NCBI GenBank assembly: GCA_019358975.1
Contig: JAHHIL010000008.1
Coordinates: 1-64,000 of the forward strand
DNA length: 64,000 bases
Direction: 5' to 3'
DNA from: Trichocoleus desertorum ATA4-8-CV12
Lineage (GTDB): Bacteria; Cyanobacteriota; Cyanobacteriia; FACHB-46
The translations under genes were made by a program, and so were the position numbers. The notes under the pieces are model-generated. The model searched no databases. It saw only the letters and a program-made list of their open reading frames with translations, and was not told the origin of the DNA. Positions within the stretch are counted from its first letter, which is position 1. The number at the start of each line of letters is the position of its first letter. Shown piece after piece: positions 8,485 to 16,869 of this stretch.

Positions 8485-8754
8485 TTACGGATGATCAGAA
8501 TAAGGGTTCGTATCGACTCCCAACGCTTTATGACTCCGCTTTAGCTGCTTCCACAAAGTTTTTACTCGCTTATAAGCTTGCTCAGAAGAAAGCTTACCAC
8601 CTGTTTCTAGAGCAGAAATATAGGAGACTTTCTGAGAAAACTCTTGCAGATTGGCGTTAAAAGCTAGCGTTTCGGGAGTAAATTTACCGTAATAGCGGCT
8701 TCTAGGGTATAAAAGGTTGTCTTTCGCTGTAGTGTCAGAATTTTCCATAGCCAC
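8485..8754 (-). CDS. Small conserved cyanobacterial protein (DUF7219-like)
   Basis: This encodes 89 residues. The core YPRSRYYGKFTPETLAFNAN, then LQEF and SYISALETGGKLS, followed by a helix with LWKQLKRS, is a pattern I recall from small cyanobacterial proteins annotated as DUF7219. No function is known to me. It is mostly helical, with no signal peptide or membrane segment. It reads leftward and ends about 120 bases from the hairpin that closes the ABC1 kinase gene. The name is from memory and less certain than the reading frame. Confidence 0.75.
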   Translation of the reverse strand: MAMENSDTTAKDNLLYPRSRYYGKFTPETLAFNANLQEFSQKVSYISALETGGKLSSEQAYKRVKTLWKQLKRSHKALGVDTNPYSDHP

Positions 8755-8932
8755 CCTTTAGTAATTTAGTGACACTGAGTCCTAATTATTAAAAACTTCT
8801 TAATTTCAACTTAACCTAAACTAAGGCAGCGATAATTCTGCCTTAGGAAGTACTTTTACCTTTGTACAATTGGCTACAATTTATCCCGCATATCCCCAGT
8901 AGATTCGCAAGCGACTTTCAAAGGGCTTGCAG

Positions 8933-9394
8933 TTAGTCATCTTGCAGCGAAACTTTTAACTGCTGAGCTAAGGCTTCCAGCTCATTTTTCTCACGCTTCA
9001 GGTTTTCTTCTAGTTCCTGAATCTGCTCGCGTCGAGCTTCCACTTCTAGAGTGCGTCGTCCTAATTCCTGACTCTGTAGGGTCAAAGACTGTCGCCATTG
9101 CTCAGCCCGTTCTGCTTCTTGTTGCAAGAGCGCTGGCGTTAGGCCCGCAATCAAATACTTCTGCACTAACTCAAGTACCCACCCTGTAGCATCCTGGAGG
9201 TTGGTAACTTGATGGTCTTCTGCCAGTTCAAGCAAAACTAAAGTCCCTTCTCCGAAAGCATTGGCTTCCGCAGACAAAATGACATCTTCTTCAACAGCTA
9301 AGGCCCAGGTAGTTTCGGATTTTTGCCGAGCGAGTAATCGCAGCTCCGCTTTTCCTAAAAATCCTTTTTTTTGCACTTGGGCTAAATGCAGCAT
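8933..9394 (-). CDS. Conserved cyanobacterial protein with a C-terminal coiled coil
   Basis: This encodes 153 residues. The N-terminal half (1-85) looks like a small beta-rich domain: MLHLAQVQKKGFLGKAELRLLARQ, then WALAVEEDVILS. The C-terminal half (about 95-150) is a long charged helix with heptad spacing and repeated LEVEARREQIQELEENLKRE-like residues, so a dimeric coiled coil is likely. There is no signal sequence. I do not recognise a named family, although the general form is familiar from cyanobacteria. It is a single gene on the minus strand between the small DUF7219-like gene and a BON-domain gene, with spacers of about 150-180 bases. Confidence 0.75.
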   Translation of the reverse strand: MLHLAQVQKKGFLGKAELRLLARQKSETTWALAVEEDVILSAEANAFGEGTLVLLELAEDHQVTNLQDATGWVLELVQKYLIAGLTPALLQQEAERAEQWRQSLTLQSQELGRRTLEVEARREQIQELEENLKREKNELEALAQQLKVSLQDD

Positions 9395-9548
9395 TGCAAT
9401 TCAAGCTAAACGTAAGCATATTCTTGAGAGACAGTATATCTCGTTTTACAGAGATGTCCTCAAGCCAAGTAGCAAAGGCGATCGCAGGGAGTCGCTTTAG
9501 AACTAAGGACGGAAATCAGGGCGATCGCTTGCGTCAAAAGGTCTAGCC

Positions 9549-9908
9549 TCATTTTTCAACTGCATTCACCGCATAAACCTCAACATCAGCGGCTCCATGA
9601 ATATTGGCAGCAACCTCGACTAACCTTTTCAGGAGGCTTTCAGCGACTTGCCCCTTAAGCACTACTACCCTGCCACGCTGAGATACTGCAAGGGATTGGA
9701 TTTGCTCCGAGGTGAAGGTTTGTTGGAATGCCAGTTGTACTCGCTTAGCCAAACCACGATGGTCATATTCACCGTTTAGCCCAATCCGCTCTGGGGGTAT
9801 CGTCTGGAATAGAGCGAACCGAGTAACCGAGCTAACGAAAGCTTGACTGGGACTTGAGTTAGCAGCTTGTGCCGACTTGAACTTTAAGGTAGTTGGCGAT
9901 GAACCCAT
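9549..9908 (-). CDS. BON-domain-like protein, paralogue of the gene at 32987
   Basis: This encodes 119 residues. The conserved part begins at ERIGLNGEYDHRGLAKRVQLAF and ends with GRVVVLKGQVAESLLKRLVEVA and AADVEVYAV. This is a BON-type alpha/beta fold (a strand VVLKGxV, then a helix). The second copy at 32987-33376 shares the block (I/V)GLNGEYDxxGLAKRV and the VVLKGxV strand, so the two are paralogues. BON domains are thought to bind membranes or lipids. Those in cyanobacteria are mostly uncharacterised. The first ~38 residues are serine/alanine-rich and look unstructured, without a clear signal peptide. Confidence 0.8.
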   Translation of the reverse strand: MGSSPTTLKFKSAQAANSSPSQAFVSSVTRFALFQTIPPERIGLNGEYDHRGLAKRVQLAFQQTFTSEQIQSLAVSQRGRVVVLKGQVAESLLKRLVEVAANIHGAADVEVYAVNAVEK

Positions 9909-10255
9909 AAGTCGCGCTTCTTTATAAACGAATTCTGTCTAAATATTAATCGATTAAATAATTACTTAACAAGTTTGGCCATCTACCTTATGGCAGTTGT
10001 TAGTGTAGAAACATTGTTATCTTGAATACATCAGTTAGAGTGCAGTTGATGATTTTGTTAAGTGCGATACTAACAAAGACAATTAGTAGTAGTAGCAACA
10101 AATTTCACCTAACTATTACGGTAGTTTGAAATATCTCTGTCAACGCAAGTCAGGTCTACTTCGCACTTGTGAGCATGAGTGCTTTAGTCTGAGATACTAG
10201 CGAGTTGTAGCTTTTTTAACGATAAACTCTTGGCTACAGAAGCTGGAGCATAAAC
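9909..10255. other. Divergent intergenic interval (347 bp)
   Basis: This AT-rich interval lies between the BON gene (leftward) and the permease (rightward) and must carry both promoters. I see no gene, strong hairpin or recognisable operator in it. Confidence 0.5.
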
Positions 10256-11896
10256 ATGCAACCAATTACCTCTCCGCGCTGGTTTGTCCGCAGAGATATT
10301 GATGGCTTTTTTGGCCTTGCGCTTGACAATTTCATTCAAATCTTGGTGATTGTCAGTCTGTGCCAAGGAGTACTTAATTTCCCAGGCACAATTCTGTATG
10401 GCCGTGTTCTACCTGGTGTTGCCCTAAGTTTAATCGTAGGTAACTTCTACTACGCTTGGCTAGCTTACCGACAAGGCAAACAGGAGCAGCGACATGATAT
10501 TACCGCCCTACCCTACGGCATCAATACGGTCAGCCTCTTTGCTTACGTATTTTTGGTTATGTTGCCCGTCAAGCTAGCGGCGATCGCCCAAGGAGTAACC
10601 CCAGAGCAAGCCGCAGAACTAGCTTGGCAAGCAGGTTTGGTCGCTTGTTTAGGCTCCGGTTTGATCGAACTAGCAGGCGCTTGGATTGGCGAGGGTGTGC
10701 GCCGACTCGCACCGAGGGCAGCTTTACTCTCTACTTTAGGTGGCATTGCGGTAACCTTCATTGCGATGGATTTTTTATTCCGCACTTTTGCAAGTCCCAT
10801 CGTGGGGTTGGTGCCACTGGGTGTGATCCTTTTGACCTACTTTGGTCAAGTAGGCTTTGCGATTCCAGGGGGTCTATTAGCGGTACTGCTTGGTATTGGG
10901 CTGGCTTGGGGAACTGGACTCGTAAGTTGGGATGCCACTCGCTTCGCAACGGCCCTAGAACCCGTAGGCTTTTACTTACCCAGATTCTGGTTAGGTGAGC
11001 TATGGCAAGGGCGATCGGTGCTGATCGATTACTTGAGCGTAATTTTGCCAATGGGCCTGTTCAACTTGATTGGCAGCATTCAAAATTTAGAGAGTGCTGA
11101 AGCCGCAGGAGACTCTTACCCAACGGCTCCTTGTTTAGCAGTTAATGGGATTGGCACAATTGTGGCAGCGGTGTGTGGATCTTGTTTTCCCACAACAATT
11201 TACATTGGCCATCCCGGTTGGAAAGCGCTGGGGGCCAGGGTTGGTTATTCGACGCTCAGTGGCATTGGGATGGCTCTGTTGTGCCTGAGCGGAACGGTCG
11301 GCCTGCTCGCTTACTTTGTCCCGATTGAAGCAGGGATGGCGATCGTGCTTTGGATTGCCATTGTGATTGTGGCCCAGAGCTTTACGGCGACTCCACTGCG
11401 CCATGCTCCAGCCGTGGTTGTGGGATTGCTCCCGGCGATCGCAGCTTGGGGCGTACTAGTTGCGAAGAATGCTCTGCGAGCTGCGGGTCTAGGGACTCCC
11501 GCTCAACCTTTTACTCCTGGTTTGATTCCATCTTTTCAAAACAGCGGCATGTTTATTGATGGGGCATTTGCCTTGGAGCAAGGATTTATCTTTTCTGCCA
11601 TGTTCCTCGCAGGGATCACGGTTTATATTATTGAGCGCAAGTTTAAACAGGCCGCACTGTGGTCGTTAGCGGCAGCGGTGCTCTCTTGGGTAGGGTTGAT
11701 GCATAGCTACAACTGGGCGATCGCGGATACAGTCATCCACTTGGGTTGGGGCGCTGGGGGCGATTGGGCCGTGGGTTACTGTTTGCTGGCAATTCTATTT
11801 TTCTATGCGGCATGGCAAACTCGGAAGGCCAAGAGCGAAAGTCCAGAGAGCCTACTCAACGAAATCTCTGGCCCTCAAGAATACTCGCAAGACTAG
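10256..11896 (+). CDS. NCS2-type (xanthine/uracil-like) permease
   Basis: This encodes 546 residues with about 12-14 hydrophobic segments. The opening FVRRDIDGFFGLALDNFIQI and the motif RHDITALPYGINT match the AzgA-like/NCS2 branch of nucleobase permeases. The conserved helix around IGSIQNLESAEAAGDSYPT corresponds to the region that carries substrate-contact residues in this family. It should sit in the inner membrane and import a nucleobase or related anion by proton symport. The substrate is not predictable from sequence alone. It converges with the DUF3616 gene, with only two bases between the stops, so no separate terminator fits between them. The ATG at 10256 is used because the conserved region starts within ten residues. 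Confidence 0.88.
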   Translation: MQPITSPRWFVRRDIDGFFGLALDNFIQILVIVSLCQGVLNFPGTILYGRVLPGVALSLIVGNFYYAWLAYRQGKQEQRHDITALPYGINTVSLFAYVFLVMLPVKLAAIAQGVTPEQAAELAWQAGLVACLGSGLIELAGAWIGEGVRRLAPRAALLSTLGGIAVTFIAMDFLFRTFASPIVGLVPLGVILLTYFGQVGFAIPGGLLAVLLGIGLAWGTGLVSWDATRFATALEPVGFYLPRFWLGELWQGRSVLIDYLSVILPMGLFNLIGSIQNLESAEAAGDSYPTAPCLAVNGIGTIVAAVCGSCFPTTIYIGHPGWKALGARVGYSTLSGIGMALLCLSGTVGLLAYFVPIEAGMAIVLWIAIVIVAQSFTATPLRHAPAVVVGLLPAIAAWGVLVAKNALRAAGLGTPAQPFTPGLIPSFQNSGMFIDGAFALEQGFIFSAMFLAGITVYIIERKFKQAALWSLAAAVLSWVGLMHSYNWAIADTVIHLGWGAGGDWAVGYCLLAILFFYAAWQTRKAKSESPESLLNEISGPQEYSQD

Positions 11897-11898
11897 GC

Positions 11899-13023
11899 TT
11901 ACAGTTTAAAGACATCGGCTAAAACGCCATTTAGATCTCGTTGGCGGGTTTCCGAAGGCGCATCATAAACCACCATCAGTGAGGGAGAGTTGCTAATGCA
12001 GGTAAACAAGGTCATGCCTTCGGCGCGATCGCTCCCAACCCCATAGGGAATATCAAATAAGAGTTCCAGCTCTCCCTTTGCTTGCTCACACAGACTGTTT
12101 TCATCCAAATCTAGGGCTTTGGTCAGGCGAAACACGCGAATGGAGCCGTCGAGTACCATCGTTGGGCCAGCCAAAATCAATAGATCTTTGCCTTGAAAAT
12201 GGAGATCCCGAATGCCTAATCCACCCAAATCAAAAAAGTGTTTTTTATAAAGTTGCCCTTCTTTACCAATAGGTTTTAGGGATAGAGTTTCGGCGTTTTT
12301 CTGCTCCACAGCAATTTCTAAAATAATTGCCCAGCCTCGTAGCACTGGCCCCCGCAACCCGACAAAAATGCGATCGCCACAAACTGCTAACCCTTCCACA
12401 TCAAAGCCATTATCTTTTCCAGGCAGCAGTAGAGGCTGGTCCTGAGATTGAGTATAGGTGGAGAGAAAAGGCTCCAGGTGAGGGTCAGACTTGAGGGCAT
12501 CAATCAAGACATTGCCGCCCGGTGTGAGCTCTAAGGTGGCAGCAGTTAACTGTTGGCTGGGGTCTTGGAAATGGGGACAGGACTTAACCAAATCTCCATT
12601 GCAGAGCGGAATTCGGGCCAGGATGTAGCGGTTGGGGTCAAACTCTACTTCGGTTAAGCGTTGCAGATTTTCCTGATCAGTTTTTTTGCCTTTGACTTTC
12701 TTGCGTTTGGTGCCGTGGGAGCCGACGACCCAAAGATATTCATCGGCGTAGTCCATACCCTCGATATCAACTTCAACGTTCTTGCGATCGGGTAAATTGA
12801 CCAGATCAGCGAGGGCGAACTGCTTGTCGTGTCTGTAAATATAAGGCTCGGCGAAAGACAGGCGATCGATTGTGGCAGCTTCATCGGAGGCAACCCACAG
12901 ATGCCCATCTTTTGTGTGAACCACTGCTGAGAGATCTTCACAAACCGCCTGAAACTTAGAACTAAACTGCAAAACAATTCGACTCAACAAAAAACCGTCT
13001 GTCATCGTTTTGCTCCAAGACAC
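11899..13023 (-). CDS. DUF3616 protein
   Basis: This encodes 374 residues. The motifs EDLSAVVHTKDGHLWVASDE, then VEVDIEGMDYADEYLWVVGS, then DNGFDVEGLAVCGDRIFVGLRGPVL follow the DUF3616 pattern, which looks like a beta-propeller with repeated (D/E)xEG(L/M) strands. No enzymatic activity is known to me. There is no signal peptide, so it is presumably cytosolic. An internal ATG at residue 7 is an alternative start. It converges tail to tail with the permease. Any functional link between the two is unproven. Confidence 0.85.
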   Translation of the reverse strand: MSWSKTMTDGFLLSRIVLQFSSKFQAVCEDLSAVVHTKDGHLWVASDEAATIDRLSFAEPYIYRHDKQFALADLVNLPDRKNVEVDIEGMDYADEYLWVVGSHGTKRKKVKGKKTDQENLQRLTEVEFDPNRYILARIPLCNGDLVKSCPHFQDPSQQLTAATLELTPGGNVLIDALKSDPHLEPFLSTYTQSQDQPLLLPGKDNGFDVEGLAVCGDRIFVGLRGPVLRGWAIILEIAVEQKNAETLSLKPIGKEGQLYKKHFFDLGGLGIRDLHFQGKDLLILAGPTMVLDGSIRVFRLTKALDLDENSLCEQAKGELELLFDIPYGVGSDRAEGMTLFTCISNSPSLMVVYDAPSETRQRDLNGVLADVFKL

Positions 13024-13204
13024 TAGCCTTTGTTCAAAGCTAGCTCACTTTTACTGTTGAAAGGGCAATTCAAGGACTCACTGTCATAAACTAAGTTTAG
13101 GCATTGCCTTTTACTTAATGCCTGTTTCTTGCTACATGCATTAGCTCTTTTGCTTTACCTTCTTAGGGATTGCCTAAGCTAGGTTCAAGAATGGATCATT
13201 TGAA

Positions 13205-14560
13205 ATGGCACCAAATCAGATGTTCGAAATTCTCCTCGTGCTGGTTATATTTATTGGGTTGTCTGCTGCATTACTACGAGCAGAAGCCCAGAAAGACCAA
13301 CTTAAGCAGCGTTTACGTAGATATGATGCCTTAGTGTCTAGAGAAGAACAAGAGAGGCAATTAAATTCCAATATTCTTCTGAAACAAGATGAAATTGCTG
13401 AGCTTGCCAATGAAAAAGAACATTTAATTACTGAGATTAGGAATTTACGACAACAGGTGTATGGTTTACAAGAGGAAGAATATGTTCAATCTTTTGGTTT
13501 TTATGAACCCAAATATGATTTTATAAGCTCTGGAGACTATGCACTCCAGTTGAAGCATATCAAATCAGAGCAAAGAAGGCTTATTAGGGAGAAAAAAGCA
13601 GCCATTTGTCATACTGACTGGGTAATGCGAGACAGCAACAAAGATGGCCAGAAAATGACAGAAAACTTTCTGAAGCTAGCTTTGTCAGCATTTAATACTG
13701 ATTGTGACGATATTATTCTTAGAGTAAAGCACAGTAATGTTGAAAGCCCAGAAAATAAGATAAAGGCAACTTTTAGCAAGTTAAACAAAGCCCTGAAAAT
13801 AAGAGATTGTGAAATTACACAGACATATCTTAGTTTAAAGCTTCGAGAACTAGACTTTCAATATGAGCTAGAGTGCAAGAAACAAGAGGAGAAGGTAAAA
13901 GAGCAGGCTATTCGTGAAGAGGCCAAACAAAATCAAAAGTTAGAAAAGGAACTCAGAAAGATCGAAGAGGCTGAAGAAAGAGAAAGACGCTATCAGCAGG
14001 AACTTGAGAACGCCCTTCAGGAACAGGCATTAGCCTTAGGACAAGAGAATGAACAGTTAGAACATCAAATTCAGCAGCTAAGACAGTATATTGCTGACGC
14101 AACCAGTGACAAGGAAAAAGCGATCTCCCGCTCTGTCAGAATTAAGGAAGGCTATATTTATATAGTTTCAAATATTGGTTCATTTGGACGAGATGTTTAT
14201 AGGATATGTATGACAAGGAGGCGTATTGACCCTGACGAGTACATTGGCACTACAAATCCTGCCGTACCATTTCCTTTTGATATTCACTTTAAATTCTTTT
14301 CAGAAGATGCGTCAGACACACTGAGACGGCTGCATCAGCGTTTTCATAACAGACGCGTGAATAAAGCGAATGAACGACGAGATTTCTTTAGAGTTCCTTT
14401 GGATGAAATTGTTCAAGCGGTGGAAGAAACTAAGAAGGAAACAGGTGCATTGAAAAATATTCAATTTGAGAAAGCACCCCAAGCTTATGAGTACCGTAGA
14501 ACTTTGGCATTTGAACGCAAAGATAATCAAACATCAATGCCAGCTAATGAAATAGCCTAA
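13205..14560 (+). CDS. Membrane-anchored DUF4041 / GIY-YIG-like (T5orf172) protein
   Basis: This encodes 451 residues: one N-terminal membrane helix (about residues 8-24, ILLVLVIFIGLSAALL), a coiled coil (30-90), the DUF4041 region (about 95-235), a second long charged coiled coil (215-305), then a T5orf172/MUG113-type GIY-YIG domain (about 316-415). The domain opens with GYIYIVSNIGSFGRDVYRIC and ends with RRVNKANERRDFFRV. In relatives I recall, the second half of the motif reads KIGMT and a later LExxLH supplies the acidic residue. Here they read RICMT and LRRLH, so nuclease activity may be lost. DUF4041 proteins often occur in phage and defence contexts. This gene converges with the caspase-SUMF1 gene, 37 bases apart. 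Confidence 0.85.
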   Translation: MAPNQMFEILLVLVIFIGLSAALLRAEAQKDQLKQRLRRYDALVSREEQERQLNSNILLKQDEIAELANEKEHLITEIRNLRQQVYGLQEEEYVQSFGFYEPKYDFISSGDYALQLKHIKSEQRRLIREKKAAICHTDWVMRDSNKDGQKMTENFLKLALSAFNTDCDDIILRVKHSNVESPENKIKATFSKLNKALKIRDCEITQTYLSLKLRELDFQYELECKKQEEKVKEQAIREEAKQNQKLEKELRKIEEAEERERRYQQELENALQEQALALGQENEQLEHQIQQLRQYIADATSDKEKAISRSVRIKEGYIYIVSNIGSFGRDVYRICMTRRRIDPDEYIGTTNPAVPFPFDIHFKFFSEDASDTLRRLHQRFHNRRVNKANERRDFFRVPLDEIVQAVEETKKETGALKNIQFEKAPQAYEYRRTLAFERKDNQTSMPANEIA

Positions 14561-14597
14561 GAATACGACTCTCTAACTGAATAAGACACAATTTTAC

Positions 14598-16310
14598 TTA
14601 TAAACTGCGAGCAATTCTAAAACCTATAGTATTTGACTTGCTAGTAGCGCTGTCAGATTGACGTGAAGCAGAGCGACACAAAGTAGGGCCACTGAGCCAT
14701 GAGCCACTTCGAATTACACGCTCCTGAACCTTAAGGTCGCATATCCAGGCAGTTGCATCTACAGGTGCTTCATTGTAATCTTCATGCCAATGGTCTAGGC
14801 ACCATTCCCAAACATTGCCATGCATATCAAATAATCCAAAAGCATTAGCAAATTTAAATTTTCTAACTGGGGTAATTTCTCCTCTATTGATACCTTTAGC
14901 TTCTGAACGATAAGAGAAATTCCCATCATAATTTGCTAAGTCAGGCGTAATAGTTTCGCCAAAGTGAAAAGCAGTTTCAGTTCTAGCTCGACAAGCATAC
15001 TCCCATTCTGCTTCAGTTGGGAGTCGATACTCGCACCCAGTCTTTTTGGACAAACGTTCACAAAATTCTACAGCTTCATACCAAGAAACCTGTACTACAG
15101 GATGAGCTGCACTCCCTGCTCGGACAGGAACTTTATTCAACTTGCAATGAACTTGGGGTAAGTTTGCGATCGCCTTCCATTGCGCTTTCGTGACAGGATA
15201 CTTACTCATCAAAAATGGTTGTACTGCCACTGAATGAATAGGTGACTCATTAGGCAATGGTCGTTTCTCAGATGAACCCATCAGAAATGTTCCACCTGGA
15301 ATAACTACCATTTCTAAAGGCACACCATCCAGATCCTCGACTATAAATTGAGCTTCTTCTTGACGATGCTCGATTTCTTTACCGTGAGTGTCTATAGTCA
15401 CAACCTCAAAGTTAAAGATTCGAGTATTGGAGACGAGCGGTGTGATGAATTGACACTTTGTTGGTGCCCCTACATTTACTCCCTTCTGACTATCTGAAGA
15501 TAGCTTTAATAAAGGCTGTAATGACTGGGAGGCAACCTTAGAAGTCTGCCGAGCCGACGTTTGTAATAAAGGTAAATCGTATTTATAAGCAGAATTCAAG
15601 CTCACCTGCGGAAGTTGGCAAGGCTTTTTATGTTGATAGTTCAGCTCGGGTACACGCTGCTGTAAATACTGCTCTAAACCTCTTGGAGTTTCATATTTAG
15701 CTAAACCTTCTACCAAAGCATAAGTAAATGCTCCTTGTTGTAATTCCGCTATCTCATAGGATGCCTCGCCTTGTTGACACGAAAAAATAGTTGTAATTCC
15801 TTGCTGCTTAGCAAGTTTCGCTGTATAACTTCCTACATCATTCGTTCCCTTACTGCCGCTGAAAGAACGGCACATATCTAGAGTCATTACTACATTCTTA
15901 GCTCGGCAACCCATTAAGCAGCGAATTACAAAATCAACAGAGATTGCTGTTCCCTCAAGATCACCAAAATAGCCATCACTAGGCATTAGGTAATCATGAT
16001 TATCTTTACCAACTCTTCCATGACCACTGAAAGAGAACCATAAGTTGTCTACTTGTACGGCACGTTGAATTTCATCCAGGAGTAATCTTCGTAAGTTAGA
16101 GCGAAGGGGGCGAGTTGGTATATTTTCCCATCTACCAAAAGGGCTAGAGGTATCGCTGCAAAGAACAATATTCTTAGGATCAAAACCAACTTGACCACAA
16201 AGAAACTCCTGAATTCGCTCAGCGTCACGTACTGCGTACTTTAAGTGGTCACTAGGATGAAGGTGGTCATAATAGTTAACACCAATTACGATCGCTACAT
16301 TATTCCCCAT
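14598..16310 (-). CDS. Caspase-like (C14) protease fused to a SUMF1/FGE-sulfatase-like domain
   Basis: From the ATG at 16310 the protein has 570 residues. This start lies one base after the stop of the Pepco gene, so it is preferred over an in-frame codon at 16382 that would overlap that gene by 71 bases. Residues 1-245 are a metacaspase/caspase-like domain, with catalytic His97 in FSFSGHGR and Cys147 in TLDMCRS. A linker (about 250-330) leads to a SUMF1-type domain (332-570) with MVVIPGGTFLMG, YRLPTEAEWEYA, GNVWEWC and a final GFRIARS. The region of the formylglycine-generating cysteine pair has only one cysteine (GPTLCRSASR), so a ligand- or partner-binding role is more likely than catalysis. 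Caspase-SUMF1-Pepco sets are described as components of NTP-dependent conflict systems in multicellular bacteria. The target is unknown. Confidence 0.92.
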   Translation of the reverse strand: MGNNVAIVIGVNYYDHLHPSDHLKYAVRDAERIQEFLCGQVGFDPKNIVLCSDTSSPFGRWENIPTRPLRSNLRRLLLDEIQRAVQVDNLWFSFSGHGRVGKDNHDYLMPSDGYFGDLEGTAISVDFVIRCLMGCRAKNVVMTLDMCRSFSGSKGTNDVGSYTAKLAKQQGITTIFSCQQGEASYEIAELQQGAFTYALVEGLAKYETPRGLEQYLQQRVPELNYQHKKPCQLPQVSLNSAYKYDLPLLQTSARQTSKVASQSLQPLLKLSSDSQKGVNVGAPTKCQFITPLVSNTRIFNFEVVTIDTHGKEIEHRQEEAQFIVEDLDGVPLEMVVIPGGTFLMGSSEKRPLPNESPIHSVAVQPFLMSKYPVTKAQWKAIANLPQVHCKLNKVPVRAGSAAHPVVQVSWYEAVEFCERLSKKTGCEYRLPTEAEWEYACRARTETAFHFGETITPDLANYDGNFSYRSEAKGINRGEITPVRKFKFANAFGLFDMHGNVWEWCLDHWHEDYNEAPVDATAWICDLKVQERVIRSGSWLSGPTLCRSASRQSDSATSKSNTIGFRIARSL

Positions 16311-16311
16311 T

Positions 16312-16665
16312 TCACTTTGATTCAGTTCGCTTAAACTTGAGGGTAATTGCTCCTTTGCCGTTAACCTCACTACTACAAGCACCCAATAAGTTGACTTGAC
16401 CTTTGCCGTTAATCTCGACTGCTAAGGTCACCTCATCTAACTGCATCCCAAAATTGCCACCCGCCTCCTGTTCAGCCTGCTGGATAAGGTGTCCAAGCAC
16501 CCGCATTGTTCGGTTCCACTCCTGTTTAAGTTTTTCAGGATCAATAGCTCTGGATCTCAAGGTTGAAAGTTGTTCAGTTATATCTCTGCCCCAACCCTTT
16601 GTCCCATCGATAACTTCGTCTTCAGCATCGTCGCGAGTCACAATCCAGATTGGCTGCTCTGACAT
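16312..16665 (-). CDS. Pepco-domain protein paired with the caspase
   Basis: This encodes 117 residues. It opens SEQPIWIVTRDD, has a helical middle, and ends in LDEVTLAVEINGKGQVNLLG and GKGAITLKFKR. The latter resembles the Pepco pattern (a beta-rich C-terminus with a GGKG turn and LKFKR end) found next to caspase- and trypsin-based conflict proteins. The stop codon is one base before the caspase ATG, so the two genes are coupled. I infer that it acts as an adaptor or inhibitor of the caspase. The family name is from memory of published conflict-system analyses. Confidence 0.75.
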   Translation of the reverse strand: MSEQPIWIVTRDDAEDEVIDGTKGWGRDITEQLSTLRSRAIDPEKLKQEWNRTMRVLGHLIQQAEQEAGGNFGMQLDEVTLAVEINGKGQVNLLGACSSEVNGKGAITLKFKRTESK

Positions 16666-16796
16666 GGATGTTTTACTAACTAGATAGGTTTACGGCATTG
16701 TATCGTTTTCAACTTTTGCCCACTTCACACTAGAGAGCGTGCAAAGCTCCAGCTTAATAAAACATTACTGGACAGACACGCTGGAGAAGATGGATT

Positions 16797-16843
16797 AAAA
16801 AACTCAAGCCCCCACCATCAGTTTCTAGACAAGGATGAGGGCT
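16797..16843 (-). terminator. Probable intrinsic terminator of valS
   Basis: Read on the minus strand just after the valS stop, AGCCC pairs with GGGCT (16843-16839 with 16811-16807), with an inner ATC/GAT pairing and internal loops. A run of six T follows (16802-16797). The stem is imperfect, so strength is uncertain. Confidence 0.55.
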
Positions 16844-16869
16844 GGAATAGTTGCAAAATCAGCCAAAGC

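Noticed and set aside
16311-16382. Longer start for the caspase gene at 16382
   Set aside because: It would overlap the Pepco gene by 71 bases, and the domain begins directly at the ATG at 16310.
16747-16786. Inverted repeat CTCCAGC/GCTGGAG before the Pepco-caspase pair
   Set aside because: Seven-base arms with a 26-base loop are weak, and the valS terminator nearby explains the T run better.
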